From contig NZ_JACTVJ010000007.1 in NCBI RefSeq assembly GCF_014493765.1, positions 186,001 to 250,000 on the forward strand: a stretch of DNA of 64,000 nucleotides, in the 5' to 3' direction. Positions within the stretch are counted from its first letter, which is position 1; each line of letters starts with the position of its first letter. The notes under the pieces were generated by a model that worked only from the letters and a program-made list of their open reading frames with translations, ran no database searches and was not told the origin of the DNA. Both the position numbers and the translations under genes were made by a program. Below, piece by piece: positions 18,343 through 27,725 of the stretch. Source of the DNA: Streptomyces polyasparticus. Its GTDB lineage: Bacteria; Actinomycetota; Actinomycetes; Streptomycetales; Streptomycetaceae.

Positions 18343-19776
18343 TTACAGCTTCAGCCCTCGCCAGCCCTCCGGATCCACCCCACCCGGCACCGGCGCACCC
18401 GCGTCGTACGGCTCCCGTGTGAACACGAACGACCCGAGGTCGAGGTGGCTCACCGTGCCATCGGCCCGCCGTACCGCCCTCAATGTCTCACCCGCGTAGT
18501 ACCCGCCGAGGCCGGTCCACGTCCCGTCCTCCTCGGCCCGGAACCGCGCCGAGCGCCCCTTGCCCTGCAGCGGGGCCAGCTCGATCCCGTCGGCGAGCAC
18601 CCGCAGCCCGTACCCGCTGGTGCCCCAGTACCAAGGCCCCGCCAACTCCAGTACCTGCGGCTCGACTTCCGGCATCGGCCGCCACGGCTCGGGGAAGCGG
18701 GGTTCGGCGTCGGCCACGATCCGTACGAGATCGGTGGCGAGCGCACCCACCAGCGGGCCGGACGTGCAGTTGGCCAGCGCGACCGCGGCGAGCCCTTCCT
18801 CCACGCTGAACACCAGACAGGCCAGATACCCCGGCAGCGATCCGGTGTGCCCGGCCAGCGAGCGGCCGTCGCGCCGGAAGAGCTGCACCCCGAGCCCGTA
18901 CCCGCCCTCCCAGTCCCCGTCCTCCGACAGAGCGGCGGGCGCGCGCATCTCCCGTACGGTCTCGGCATTCAGCACCCGGTCGTCGCCCTGCGCGAGGAAC
19001 GCGGCGAACCGCAGCAAGTCCCTTGTCGTGGACCAGAGCTGGCCCGCGGGCGCCATCAGCCCGAGGTCCTCGACCTGCTCAGGCAGCAGCACATCGGCCC
19101 AGGGATGCACGGCCCAGCCACCCGCGGCCGTCCCCTCCGGCTGCGCCGAGGTGCGGGTGAGCCCGAGCGGTTCGAGCACCTCGCGCCGCAGCACCTCCTC
19201 CCACGGGGCACCGCGCAGCTTCTCGACCAGCGCGCCGAGCACCGTATAGCCGGGGTTGGAGTAGTGGTACCGACGTCCCACGGGATGCCGGAACGGCTGC
19301 TCCCCGAGCACATCCCCGAGCTCCGGACGCTCGGTCCCCGGCGTCCGCTCCCACCATGCCCCGGGCGTCTCGGCCGCCAATCCGCCGGTGTGGGCGAGCA
19401 GTTGTCCGACAGTCACCTCACCGATCCCCGTATCCGGCAGATGCTTCTCGACCGGATCCCCCAGATCAAGGAGCCCTTCGTCCCGCAGCCGCATCACGAG
19501 CACAGCGGTGAAGGTCTTGGTGATCGACCCGATCCGGTACTGCACATCGCCGTCGGGACCGTGCCCGTCGACGGAAGTGGCAGACCCCTCCCACAGGATC
19601 TCCCCGTCCCGCATCACCGAGGCCACGACGGAGGGCGCCCGGCCTTCCGACTGGGCCACGGCCACGCGGTGATGCAGGGAGCGCCGGGTCGAGGGGAGAA
19701 GCTCATGGAACTGGGCACGCGGGTCGCCGACAGAGGCGTCCGCAGAAGGGCCTTCGCTGATTCCGGATGACGTCAT
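18343..19776 (-). CDS. Serine beta-lactamase-like hydrolase (class C/DD-peptidase type)
   Basis: 477 residues. The three active-site motifs are present: S-x-x-K as SITK (84-87), Y-x-N as YSN (172-174) and H-T-G (310-312) in place of K-T-G. The last 120 residues form a lipocalin-like domain seen in many esterase/DD-peptidase relatives. There is no signal peptide, so it is probably a cytosolic esterase or peptidase and not a resistance enzyme. It is divergent from the TetR gene. Confidence 0.92.
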   Translation of the reverse strand: MTSSGISEGPSADASVGDPRAQFHELLPSTRRSLHHRVAVAQSEGRAPSVVASVMRDGEILWEGSATSVDGHGPDGDVQYRIGSITKTFTAVLVMRLRDEGLLDLGDPVEKHLPDTGIGEVTVGQLLAHTGGLAAETPGAWWERTPGTERPELGDVLGEQPFRHPVGRRYHYSNPGYTVLGALVEKLRGAPWEEVLRREVLEPLGLTRTSAQPEGTAAGGWAVHPWADVLLPEQVEDLGLMAPAGQLWSTTRDLLRFAAFLAQGDDRVLNAETVREMRAPAALSEDGDWEGGYGLGVQLFRRDGRSLAGHTGSLPGYLACLVFSVEEGLAAVALANCTSGPLVGALATDLVRIVADAEPRFPEPWRPMPEVEPQVLELAGPWYWGTSGYGLRVLADGIELAPLQGKGRSARFRAEEDGTWTGLGGYYAGETLRAVRRADGTVSHLDLGSFVFTREPYDAGAPVPGGVDPEGWRGLKL

Positions 19777-19862
19777 GGGCCCAGTCCATCGTGCGGACGG
19801 CGTGGGGTCGAGCCGATTTCGCCGACCGCAGAGGCAGCCGGGCCGGCGCCGGGGCACTTGAC

Positions 19863-19880
19863 GGAGTGAGCACTCACTCC
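19863..19880. promoter_or_regulatory. TetR-type operator palindrome
   Basis: GGAGTGAG and CTCACTCC are perfect 8-bp arms around a 2-bp centre, 62 bp upstream of the TetR gene and in the divergent region with the serine hydrolase. Confidence 0.75.
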
Positions 19881-19941
19881 GCACCATGGCGTACAGCACA
19901 GCACCCGGCCGACAGCACCGCGCCGAGACGAAGGGCAGCCC

Positions 19942-20559
19942 ATGACCCCGCCCCCGCCCGCGAAGAAGCGCGCACCCTCGCTGAGCCCGGAGCAGCGCCG
20001 CACCATGCTCGTCCAGGCCACGATTCCGCTGGTCATCGCGTACGGCCGGGGCGTCACGACGCGCCAGATCGCGCAGGCGGCCGGCGTCGGTGAGGGCACG
20101 ATCTTCCGGGTCTTCGCCGACAAGGACGAGCTCCTGGACGCATGCGTGACCGCGGTGCTCGGCCCCGGCAACACCCTCGCCGAGCTCGCCGCCATCGATC
20201 TCGACCGCCCCCTGGCCGAGCGCCTCAATGAGGCAGCCGAGGCCCTGCGCGCGGATCTGGACCGGATGGGCGCGGTCCTCGGCGCGCTCCACACCCCGGG
20301 AGCCTCCCGGCCGCGGCCCGGTCGCGAAGAGGGCACGCTCCCCGACCGCAGCACCGCCATGGCCTCCACCCGTGACGCCCTGGCCGAGCTCTTCGCGCCC
20401 GAACGCGAAGCCCTGCGCCTCACGCCCGGGCGCACCGCCCAGCTCTTCCTCGGCCTGCTGCTCACCGAGGCGGGTGGCGGCGGTGCGACGGGCGATATCG
20501 CCGAACTCGTCGACGTCTTCCTGCACGGAGCTCTGACCCCCGCCACCGGAAAGGCCTGA
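19942..20559 (+). CDS. TetR-family transcriptional regulator
   Basis: 205 residues. The HTH is VTTRQIAQAAGVGEGTIFRVFADKDELLDA (about 37-65); the ligand domain is variable. The upstream palindrome is its likely site. It is followed at once by the VOC gene, so it may control that gene, itself and perhaps the serine hydrolase. Confidence 0.92.
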   Translation: MTPPPPAKKRAPSLSPEQRRTMLVQATIPLVIAYGRGVTTRQIAQAAGVGEGTIFRVFADKDELLDACVTAVLGPGNTLAELAAIDLDRPLAERLNEAAEALRADLDRMGAVLGALHTPGASRPRPGREEGTLPDRSTAMASTRDALAELFAPEREALRLTPGRTAQLFLGLLLTEAGGGGATGDIAELVDVFLHGALTPATGKA

Positions 20560-20560
20560 G

Positions 20561-20926
20561 ATGCCGATCAGCCTCAACCACACCATCGTCGAGGCCCACG
20601 ACAACGGCCGCGAGGCCCGCTTCTTCTCCGAGGTCATGGGCCTGGACTACGCAGGACCCGACCGCCACTTCGCCCCGGTCCGCGTCAACGAGTCGCTGAC
20701 CCTGGACTTCCTGACGGTCGATCACCCCACAGGCCACCACCTGGCGTTCGATGTCGACCCGGCGACCTTCGACGCCGTCCTGACCCGCCTGCACAGCGCC
20801 TCGATCCCGTACGGCAACGACCCCCGCACCCCCGACAACGGCCGCACAGACCACCCGTTGTGCGCCCGCGGCCTCTACTTCGCGGACGAGGCGGGCAACC
20901 TGTACGAGGTCATGTCCCCCGCGTGA
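20561..20926 (+). CDS. VOC-family (glyoxalase/dioxygenase-like) protein
   Basis: 121 residues with one beta-alpha-beta-beta-beta pair: NHTIVEAHDNGREARFFSEVMGL, then LAFDVDPATFDAVLTRL and GLYFADEAGNLYEVM. Candidate metal ligands are His7, a His in GHHLAFDV and Glu in LYEVM. It starts one base after the TetR stop codon. Substrate unknown. Confidence 0.9.
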   Translation: MPISLNHTIVEAHDNGREARFFSEVMGLDYAGPDRHFAPVRVNESLTLDFLTVDHPTGHHLAFDVDPATFDAVLTRLHSASIPYGNDPRTPDNGRTDHPLCARGLYFADEAGNLYEVMSPA

Positions 20927-21024
20927 AACACCGGTCCAACCGTCCACGGGGTCTCACCACCGATGAGTTTCCCGCGCCGCGCCGGTCCGTACGCGGGAGA
21001 CCGACTCACAGAAAGCTGGCGCCC

Positions 21025-21588
21025 ATGCGGAAACTGATCTATGGCATGAACGTGACCCTGGACGGCTACACCGCCGCGCCCGGTGACGACCTCGGCTGGA
21101 GCGTGCCGAGCGACGAGCTCTTCCAGTTCTGGTCCGACCAGCTGCTCGCGACCGACATCGCGCTGTACGGGCGCAAGCTGTGGCAGGGGATGAGCTCCCA
21201 CTGGCCGACCGCAGACGAGCAGCCCGACGCCACCCCGGCGCACATCGCGTACGCGCGCCGCTGGCGGGACATGTCGAAGGTCGTGTTCTCCTCGACGATC
21301 GACAAGGTCGACTGGAACACACGCCTGGTCGCCGGCGACGCGGTCGCCGAGATCACCCGGCTCAAAGCCGAGGACGGCGGCCCGATGCACCTCTGCGGCG
21401 CGACGCTCGCCGGTGCGGTCATGCGGGCGGGGCTGATCGACGAGTACCTGCTGGCCACCGCGCCGGTCCTGGTGGGCGGCGGCACTCCGTTCTTCACCGC
21501 GCTGGACAGCTGGGTGAACCTGGACCTGGTGGAGACTCGGACGCTGGCCGGCGGCGTGATCCTGAGCAGGTACGAGACGAGGCGCTGA
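21025..21588 (+). CDS. RibD C-terminal / dihydrofolate-reductase-like protein
   Basis: 187 residues. The pattern MRKLIYGMNVTLDGYTAAPG, ALYGRKLWQGM, and the Rossmann turn HLCGATLAGAVMRAGLIDEYLLATAPVLVGGG match the RibD_C/YyaP group, which binds NADPH. These are often annotated dihydrofolate reductases, but their true substrates are mostly unknown. It is convergent with dnaB, 27 bp away. Confidence 0.9.
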   Translation: MRKLIYGMNVTLDGYTAAPGDDLGWSVPSDELFQFWSDQLLATDIALYGRKLWQGMSSHWPTADEQPDATPAHIAYARRWRDMSKVVFSSTIDKVDWNTRLVAGDAVAEITRLKAEDGGPMHLCGATLAGAVMRAGLIDEYLLATAPVLVGGGTPFFTALDSWVNLDLVETRTLAGGVILSRYETRR

Positions 21589-21615
21589 GCACCCGGAAGA
21601 AAGAAACCCGCCGGC

Positions 21616-23091
21616 TCAGGTCTGCGCCATGTCCACGAAGCGCGAGTAGTGGCCCTGGAAGGCCACGGTGATCGTGGCCGTCGGACCGTTACGGTGCTTG
21701 CCCACGATGATGTCCGCCTCGCCCGCGCGCGGGGACTCCTTCTCGTACGCGTCCTCGCGATGCAGCAGGATGACCATGTCCGCGTCCTGCTCGATGGAGC
21801 CGGATTCACGCAGGTCGGAGACCATCGGCTTCTTGTCCGTACGCTGCTCGGGACCACGGTTCAGCTGCGAGAGCGCGATCACCGGAACCTCGAGCTCCTT
21901 GGCGAGGAGCTTGAGGTTTCGCGACATGTCCGAGACTTCCTGCTGACGGCTCTCGGAACGCTTCGAGCCGCCGGCCTGCATCAGCTGCAGATAGTCGATG
22001 ATCACGAGCCGGATGTCATTGCGCTGCTTGAGCCGGCGGCACTTGGCGCGGATCTCCATCATCGACAGGTTCGGGGAGTCGTCGATGTAGAGCGGCGCGG
22101 CCGAGACCTCGGGCATACGGCGCGCGAGGCGCGTCCAGTCCTCGTCGGTCATCGTGCCGGAACGCATGTGGTGCAGCGCCACCCGTGCCTCCGCCGACAA
22201 CAGACGCATCGCGATCTCGTTGCGCCCCATTTCGAGGGAGAAGATGACGCTGGGCAGGTTGTTCTTGATCGAGGCCGCCCGCGCGAAGTCCAGCGCCAGC
22301 GTGGACTTGCCCATGGCGGGACGGGCCGCGATGACGATCATCTGGCCCGGGTGGAGACCGTTGGTGAGGGAGTCGAAGTCGGAGAACCCGGTGGGCACAC
22401 CGGTCATCTCCCCGCTGCGGGAGCCGATCGCCTCGATCTCGTCGAGCGCGCCCTCCATGATGTCGCCGAGCGGGAGGTAGTCCTCGCTGGTGCGCTGCTC
22501 GGTGACGGCGTAGATCTCGGCCTGTGCGCTGTTGACGATCTCGTCGACATCGCCGTCGGCCGCGTATCCCATCTGCGTGATCTTGGTGCCGGCCTCCACG
22601 AGGCGGCGCAGGACGGCCCGCTCGTGGACGATCTCCGCGTAGTACTCGGCGTTGGCCGCGGTCGGCACCGTCTGCACCAGCGTGTGCAGATACGGGGCTC
22701 CGCCGACCTTGGTGATCTCGCCGCGCTTGACCAGCTCGGCCGCGACCGTGATCGGGTCGGCCGGCTCGCCCTTGGCGTAGAGATCGAGAATCGCCTGGAA
22801 GATGGTCTCGTGCGCCGGCCGGTAGAAGTCATGGCCCTTGATGACCTCGACGACATCGGCGATCGCGTCCTTGGACAGGAGCATGCCGCCGAGCACCGAC
22901 TGCTCCGCGTCCAGATCCTGGGGCGGTACGCGCTCGAAGGCCGAGCCCCCGTCCCAGCCACCGCCGTCGCGGCCGCGCTCATGCTGCTCGTCGCGGCCAC
23001 GGCCGCCGTTGGCGCGCTGACGGGAGACAGGCAGACGATCACCGGGACCGCTGTCGGCCCACGGGTCGTCCAAGGGCTCGGAGATACTCAC
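21616..23091 (-). CDS. dnaB: Replicative DNA helicase DnaB
   Basis: 491 residues from GTG 23091, preceded by GGAGGAGGTGG. The N-terminal collar domain begins at PPQDLDAEQSVLGGMLL. Walker A is ARPAMGKST, Walker B LVIIDYLQLM, and the arginine-finger region is near GKHRNGPT. No intein interrupts the gene. An N-terminal Gly/Arg-rich stretch of about 50 residues looks disordered. It unwinds the fork as a hexamer loaded at oriC. The upstream region carries several DnaA-box-like sequences. Confidence 0.97.
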   Translation of the reverse strand: MSISEPLDDPWADSGPGDRLPVSRQRANGGRGRDEQHERGRDGGGWDGGSAFERVPPQDLDAEQSVLGGMLLSKDAIADVVEVIKGHDFYRPAHETIFQAILDLYAKGEPADPITVAAELVKRGEITKVGGAPYLHTLVQTVPTAANAEYYAEIVHERAVLRRLVEAGTKITQMGYAADGDVDEIVNSAQAEIYAVTEQRTSEDYLPLGDIMEGALDEIEAIGSRSGEMTGVPTGFSDFDSLTNGLHPGQMIVIAARPAMGKSTLALDFARAASIKNNLPSVIFSLEMGRNEIAMRLLSAEARVALHHMRSGTMTDEDWTRLARRMPEVSAAPLYIDDSPNLSMMEIRAKCRRLKQRNDIRLVIIDYLQLMQAGGSKRSESRQQEVSDMSRNLKLLAKELEVPVIALSQLNRGPEQRTDKKPMVSDLRESGSIEQDADMVILLHREDAYEKESPRAGEADIIVGKHRNGPTATITVAFQGHYSRFVDMAQT

Positions 23092-23568
23092 CGGGCCACC
23101 TCCTCCCGTCCGCCGAGCGGACCTCGCCGTGCCCCTCATTCCTACGGCACGACACTGACAAATAAGAGGCCCGACTCCGCTTCCGACGCGACGGATCCAC
23201 AGGGGTTTCCGGGCAGGAATCCACAGGGGTTCGAGGCAGGAGAAAAGACGCGGGCGCCGCACCACGGTAGGGCCCCGGGCACCGTCAGCCAATCTGGTTA
23301 TCCACAGGCCCTGTGGATAGCGGCCCCGATGCTGTGGAGAACCCCGCCAATCCTGTGCACGGCCCGGTGGACAGTGCTGTGAACAAGCCCTCAAGGTCTT
23401 CCACAAACCCCACCTGACCTGCTGTTTCCTTGTCCACCCACTGTGCAGAGAAAAAACTTCCCCAGTCGGACCAAGATCACGACAAACGGTGCGCCGCGAT
23501 CGGCCCAACTGGCGGCAATGTAATAGCCAGAAGCCACTTGCATCCATTACCTGTGGAAGATTAGATTG
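23092..23568. promoter_or_regulatory. dnaB-MATE intergenic region with a cluster of DnaA-box-like sequences
   Basis: 477 bp between divergent genes. TTATCCACA on the plus strand (23298-23306) faces CTATCCACA on the minus strand (23312-23320). TTCTCCACA (minus, 23333-23341), a CTGTCCACC (minus, 23366-23374) and TTGTCCACC (plus, 23430-23438) follow. More TCCACAGG motifs lie at about 23194 and 23218. This density is seen elsewhere in the window only in oriC. Confidence 0.65.
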
Positions 23569-24912
23569 GTGCCCATGACACAGGCTCCCCCGACCTCCAA
23601 GGCTGTCCGCCGGGCACATGACCGCGAGATCATCGCGCTCGCCGTGCCCGCCTTCGGTGCGCTGGTCGCCGAGCCGCTCTTCGTGATGGTGGACAGCGCC
23701 ATCGTGGGGCATCTCGGCACCGCTCAGCTCGCCGGTCTCGCGGTCGCCTCGAGCCTGCTCCTGACCGCCGTCGCCGTCTTCGTCTTCCTCGCGTACGCCA
23801 CCACGGCGGCCGTCGCGCGCAGGGTCGGAGCCGGAGACCTCCAGTCCGCGATCCGCCAGGGCATGGACGGCATCTGGCTGGCGATACTGCTCGGCGTCGC
23901 CACCCTCGCCGTCGTCCTCCCCACCTCCCCCGCGATCGTCGATCTCCTCGGCGCCTCGGACACCGCGGCGCCCTACGCCATCACGTATCTGCGCATCTCC
24001 GCGATCGGCATCCCGGCCATGCTCATCGTCCTCGCGGCGACCGGCGTGCTGCGCGGACTGCAGGACACCAAGACCCCGCTGTACGTGGCCATCGGCGGCT
24101 TCACCGCCAACGCCGCCCTCAACGCGGGCCTCGTCTACGGCGCCGACCTCGGCATCGCCGGTTCCGCCTGGGGCACGGTCCTCGCGCAGTACGGCATGGC
24201 CGCCGCGTACCTCGTCGTCGTGGTCCGCGGAGCACGACGCCATGGCGCCTCGCTGAAGCCGGACGCCGCCGGCATCCGGGCCTGCGCCCAGGCAGGCGCG
24301 CCGCTGCTCGTCCGCACGCTGTCGCTGCGCGCGATCCTGATGATCGCCACCGCCGTGGCCGCCCGCCTCGGCGACGCCGAGATCGCAGCCCACCAGATCA
24401 TCCTGTCCCTGTGGAGTCTGCTGGCCTTCGCCCTGGACGCGATCGCCATCGCGGGCCAGGCCATCATCGGCCGCTATCTGGGAGCGGGGGACGAGGAGGG
24501 AGCGCGGGGCGCCTGCCGGCGGATGGTGCAGTGGGGCGTCGCCTCCGGAGTCGTGCTCGGTCTCCTGGTGGTGGCGACCAGCCCGCTGATCCTGCCGGTG
24601 TTCACCAGCGACACCACCGTCCATGACGTGGCGCTGCCCGCTCTGATCGTGGTGGCCGTCTCGCAGCCGATCTCCGGGATCGTCTTCATCCTCGACGGCG
24701 TCCTGATGGGGGCGGGCGACGGACCGTATCTGGCCTGGGCCATGCTCGCCACACTGGCCGTCTTCACCCCGGTCGCCTTGCTCATCCCCGTCTTCGGCGG
24801 CGGCCTGACAGCGGTCTGGCTGGCGATGACGCTGATGATGACGGTCCGCATGCTGACCCTGTGGACCCGCACCCGCTCGGGCCGATGGATCGTCACGGGC
24901 GCGACGCGCTAG
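23569..24912 (+). CDS. MATE-family efflux transporter
   Basis: About 447 residues, twelve helices. The start EIIALAVPAFGALVAEPLFVMVDSAIVGHLGTAQLAG is the DinF-type MATE signature. It probably exports cationic compounds using a Na+ or H+ gradient. The start is uncertain: TTG 23566, GTG 23569 and ATG 23575 are in frame, and GGAAG at 23555-23559 suits the GTG best. Confidence 0.93.
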   Translation: MPMTQAPPTSKAVRRAHDREIIALAVPAFGALVAEPLFVMVDSAIVGHLGTAQLAGLAVASSLLLTAVAVFVFLAYATTAAVARRVGAGDLQSAIRQGMDGIWLAILLGVATLAVVLPTSPAIVDLLGASDTAAPYAITYLRISAIGIPAMLIVLAATGVLRGLQDTKTPLYVAIGGFTANAALNAGLVYGADLGIAGSAWGTVLAQYGMAAAYLVVVVRGARRHGASLKPDAAGIRACAQAGAPLLVRTLSLRAILMIATAVAARLGDAEIAAHQIILSLWSLLAFALDAIAIAGQAIIGRYLGAGDEEGARGACRRMVQWGVASGVVLGLLVVATSPLILPVFTSDTTVHDVALPALIVVAVSQPISGIVFILDGVLMGAGDGPYLAWAMLATLAVFTPVALLIPVFGGGLTAVWLAMTLMMTVRMLTLWTRTRSGRWIVTGATR

Positions 24913-24930
24913 CGCCCGGCCTGAACGATC

Positions 24931-24995
24931 AGCCCAACTCCAGCCCGTCCGGCGCTTGAGGACGAGCGCGTTCAGCGCGATGGGGGCAAGGGGCC
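24931..24995. repeat. Streptomyces dispersed repeat-like element
   Basis: The text CAGCCCGTCCGGCGCTTGAG followed by GACGAGCGCGTTCAGCGCGA resembles a short intergenic repeat I remember seeing many times in Streptomyces genomes. Only one copy is in the window, so repetition cannot be shown here. Confidence 0.55.
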
Positions 24996-25026
24996 CAGCC
25001 CCGACACCTACCCCCGGAAGCCTCAC

Positions 25027-25040
25027 GTTTCACGTGAAAC
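25027..25040. promoter_or_regulatory. parS: parS site (perfect)
   Basis: Between the convergent MATE and rplI genes, 36 bp from the rplI terminator. Confidence 0.93.
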
Positions 25041-25075
25041 ACCCACCGCCGACGCACAGCCAAGCCCGGGCAGCA

Positions 25076-25110
25076 GAAGGGGCCGCACCCAAAACGGGTA
25101 CGGCCCCTTC
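25076..25110 (-). terminator. Terminator of the rpsF-ssb-rpsR-rplI operon
   Basis: A 10-bp perfect stem GAAGGGGCCG/CGGCCCCTTC with a 15-nt loop, 25 bp after the rplI stop. Confidence 0.85.
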
Positions 25111-25134
25111 ACACGCTCAAAGCGAGCGCAGCGC

Positions 25135-25581
25135 TTACGCGGCGACGACCTCGATGGTCACCTTGGCGGCAACCTCGGGGTGCAGACGCACGGACGCCTC
25201 GTGGGCACCGAGCACCTTGATCGGCGCGCCCAGCTCGATGCGGCGCTTGTCGACCTCGGGGCCACCGGCAGCCTTGATCGCCGAGGCGATGTCAGCGGCG
25301 GTAACGGCACCGAAGAGACGACCGGCGTCGCCGGAGCGGGTGGCAAGGCGAACCTTGACGGCCTCGAGCTGGCCCTTGACCTGGTTGGCCTGCTCGATGG
25401 TCTGGATCTCGTGGATCTTGCGAGCACGACGGATCTGCTCGACGTCCTTCTCGCCGCCCTTGGTCCAGCGGATAGCGAACTTCCGCGGGATCAGGTAGTT
25501 GCGGGCGTAGCCGTCCTTGACGTCGACGACGTCGCCGGCAGCGCCGAGGCCGGAGACCTCGTGGGTGAGGATGATCTTCAT
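25135..25581 (-). CDS. rplI: 50S ribosomal protein L9
   Basis: 148 residues, normal length. [32 protein letters not shown] is the conserved N-terminal rRNA-binding domain; a long connecting helix and the C-terminal domain follow. It is the last gene of the S6-SSB-S18-L9 operon, with 18 bp from rpsR. Confidence 0.98.
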   Translation of the reverse strand: MKIILTHEVSGLGAAGDVVDVKDGYARNYLIPRKFAIRWTKGGEKDVEQIRRARKIHEIQTIEQANQVKGQLEAVKVRLATRSGDAGRLFGAVTAADIASAIKAAGGPEVDKRRIELGAPIKVLGAHEASVRLHPEVAAKVTIEVVAA

Positions 25582-25599
25582 TGTTCGGTCACCCTTCCC

Positions 25600-25836
25600 T
25601 TATCGCGCGGTGGACGTGTAGGGCAGCAGCGCCATCTCACGGCTGTTCTTGACGGCCGTGGCGACGTCACGCTGGTGCTGCGTGCAGTTGCCGGTCACGC
25701 GGCGGGCACGGATCTTGCCGCGGTCGGAAATGAACTTCCGCAGCATGTTCGTGTCCTTGTAGTCCACGTACTGGACCTTGTCCTTGCAGAAAGCGCAGAC
25801 CTTCTTCTTAGGCTTGCGCACAGGCGGCTTCGCCAT
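25600..25836 (-). CDS. rpsR: 30S ribosomal protein S18
   Basis: 78 residues. C-A-F-C near residue 14 shows the Cys-containing form of S18; [20 protein letters not shown] and [12 protein letters not shown] are conserved. Streptomyces usually also have a second S18 gene elsewhere, sometimes without zinc ligands; this is the copy in the main operon. S18 pairs with S6 on the 30S platform. Confidence 0.97.
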   Translation of the reverse strand: MAKPPVRKPKKKVCAFCKDKVQYVDYKDTNMLRKFISDRGKIRARRVTGNCTQHQRDVATAVKNSREMALLPYTSTAR

Positions 25837-25894
25837 GGTGTTTCTCCTGTGTGATCAAGAAGTTTGGGTAAGCCCAGCTCCTTGGCCGTGAGGC

Positions 25895-26497
25895 CTAGAA
25901 GGGGGGCTCGTCCGAGTAGCCGCCACCGGAGCCGCCGGAGCTTCCGCCCCAGCTGCCACCGCCGCCGCCCTGCTGACCGCCACCGGCCGGCGCACTGGTC
26001 GCCCAGGGGTCGTCGGAGGGAGCTCCGCCGCCCTGCTGCTGACCGCCACCGGGGCCACCGCCCCAGTTGCCGCCGCCCTGCTGGCCGCCACCGCCGCCGC
26101 CGAATCCACCGCCGCCGCCCTGACGGGCGCCGCCGCTGGTCTTGGTGACCTTGGCCGTGGCACTGCGCAGGCTGGCGCCGACCTCGTCGACGTCCAGCTC
26201 GTAGACCGTGCGCTTGACACCCTCACGGTCCTCATAGGACCGCTGCTTCAACCGGCCCTGCACGATGACGCGCATGCCTCGCTGAAGCGACTCCGCGACG
26301 TTCTCCGCCGCCTGACGCCAGACCGAGCAGGTCAGGAACAGGCTTTCGCCGTCCTTCCACTCATTGGTCTGCCGGTCGAAAGTGCGGGGAGTGGACGCGA
26401 CACGGAACTTCGCGACCGCCGCACCGGAGGGGGTGAAACGCAGCTCGGGGTCATCGACGAGATTGCCGATGACCGTGATGACGGTCTCGCCTGCCAT
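25895..26497 (-). CDS. ssb: Single-stranded DNA-binding protein SSB
   Basis: 200 residues. The OB fold covers residues 1-110 ([34 protein letters not shown]). A Gly/Gln-rich linker with several GGGG runs follows, and then the acidic tip DEPPF, which docks partner proteins. It protects single strands at the fork, and the operon position between S6 and S18 is the usual one. Confidence 0.97.
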   Translation of the reverse strand: MAGETVITVIGNLVDDPELRFTPSGAAVAKFRVASTPRTFDRQTNEWKDGESLFLTCSVWRQAAENVAESLQRGMRVIVQGRLKQRSYEDREGVKRTVYELDVDEVGASLRSATAKVTKTSGGARQGGGGGFGGGGGGQQGGGNWGGGPGGGQQQGGGAPSDDPWATSAPAGGGQQGGGGGSWGGSSGGSGGGYSDEPPF

Positions 26498-26570
26498 GGG
26501 AGATACCTCTCGGCGGGTTGCTGCTGGCTGCTTGCTGCTACTCAGATCCCGATACCGCTGAACGCGAGGT

Positions 26571-26861
26571 TCAGTGGGTCTCGGGGCGGAGGACCTTGGT
26601 CCGGAGGACCGACTCGTTCAGGTTCATCTGGCGGTCGAGCTCCTTGACGACCGCAGGCTCGGCCTGCAGGTCGATGACCGAGTAGATGCCCTCGGGCTTC
26701 TTCTTGATCTCGTACGCGAGACGACGACGGCCCCAGGTGTCGACCTTCTCCACCTTTCCGTTGCCCTCACGGACGACGGAGAGGAAGTTCTCGATCAGCG
26801 GCGAAACGGCACGCTCTTCGAGATCGGGGTCGAGGATGACCATCACTTCGTAGTGACGCAT
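26571..26861 (-). CDS. rpsF: 30S ribosomal protein S6
   Basis: 96 residues from ATG 26861, with a near-ideal AAAGGAGGT ribosome site. [17 protein letters not shown] and [19 protein letters not shown] are conserved. First gene of the operon. In many bacteria an S6:S18-binding RNA motif precedes rpsF; I could not confirm such a structure by eye in the 50 bases upstream. Confidence 0.97.
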   Translation of the reverse strand: MRHYEVMVILDPDLEERAVSPLIENFLSVVREGNGKVEKVDTWGRRRLAYEIKKKPEGIYSVIDLQAEPAVVKELDRQMNLNESVLRTKVLRPETH

Positions 26862-27140
26862 GTGTAACCCACCTCCTTTGGACTCAGCGGCCACGGTCGT
26901 TCCGTGGCAGGAGGGTTGTGATGCGTTAGCAACGGTAGCTGCCGCCACTGACAATCAGGCCCCGCCAAGGCGGGGAGCTGGCCGTGGGAGCCCAGAGGAC
27001 CTGGGCAGACACCGGTGCAGACGTTACAGACTACCTGGCTGATGCCTTCCGGTTGAAATCCGCTGGTAAAGAGCCGCAATCTAGACACATCGGGTGTCCA
27101 CAGCGCTACGATGCGCCGCTCATGCCAGGAGGTGCCTCCC

Positions 27141-27458
27141 ATGGCACAGGCAATGCGACCCAACACTGCTACCTCGCTCTTCGCGACCGACGGCAAGCCC
27201 CATCCGCTCCAGGACACGCTGCTTGCGATCACCCTGGTGCTCGGCATCACGGCCTTCGTCTCCGCGATGTTCCACAACCTCCATCTGCTGTCGTCCTGGA
27301 CCGGACTCATCGGGATCCTCACGGGGGCGTACGGACAGTTCATCTCCGAGACGACCCGCGAGCGGACCCTGCTGATCATCGGCCTCGGCGCCGCGGCGGT
27401 CGGGTTCTTCCTCGGCATGGCCCACGGCGGCCTCTTCGGCGGTGTGATCGGCGGCTGA
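27141..27458 (+). CDS. Small membrane protein of unknown function
   Basis: 105 residues from ATG 27141, chosen because AGGAGGT lies seven bases before it. Three hydrophobic segments (about 27-48, 52-70, 80-100), with a Gly-rich last one ending GGLFGGVIGG. I do not recognise the family. It is divergent from rpsF and precedes femX. Confidence 0.75.
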   Translation: MAQAMRPNTATSLFATDGKPHPLQDTLLAITLVLGITAFVSAMFHNLHLLSSWTGLIGILTGAYGQFISETTRERTLLIIGLGAAAVGFFLGMAHGGLFGGVIGG

Positions 27459-27517
27459 CCTCCGCTCGTCACCACACGCGCTCCCGCCCCCACCTCGAAC
27501 GGCGGCTGACCTCCGCT
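27449..27517. repeat. 18-bp direct repeat over a gene end
   Basis: CGGCGGCTGACCTCCGCT occurs at 27449-27466, over the stop codon of the small membrane protein, and again at 27500-27517, 51 bp later. Confidence 0.8.
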
Positions 27518-27725
27518 TCCCGCCCGCCCCAAACGGCGGCCCGGCCCCACTCCTCACCTCCAAGCCCGGGCCCTCCGTATATCCAGGACTCGGCCTTCCG
27601 GGCCCCATCCCGGTGGGCCGAGTAGCCATGCGCCCATTCGGGGCGCTCTACCGGCGCAGTAGGCTTCGGCGCGAGAGCCGGACCCCCTTCACTCCGGGGG
27701 ACACCCCAGCCGAGGAGCGCCCCGC

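Noticed and set aside
20921-20929. Half parS GCGTGAAAC at the end of the VOC gene
   Set aside because: Only the right half matches; the left half is CCCC. It contains the stop codon of the gene.
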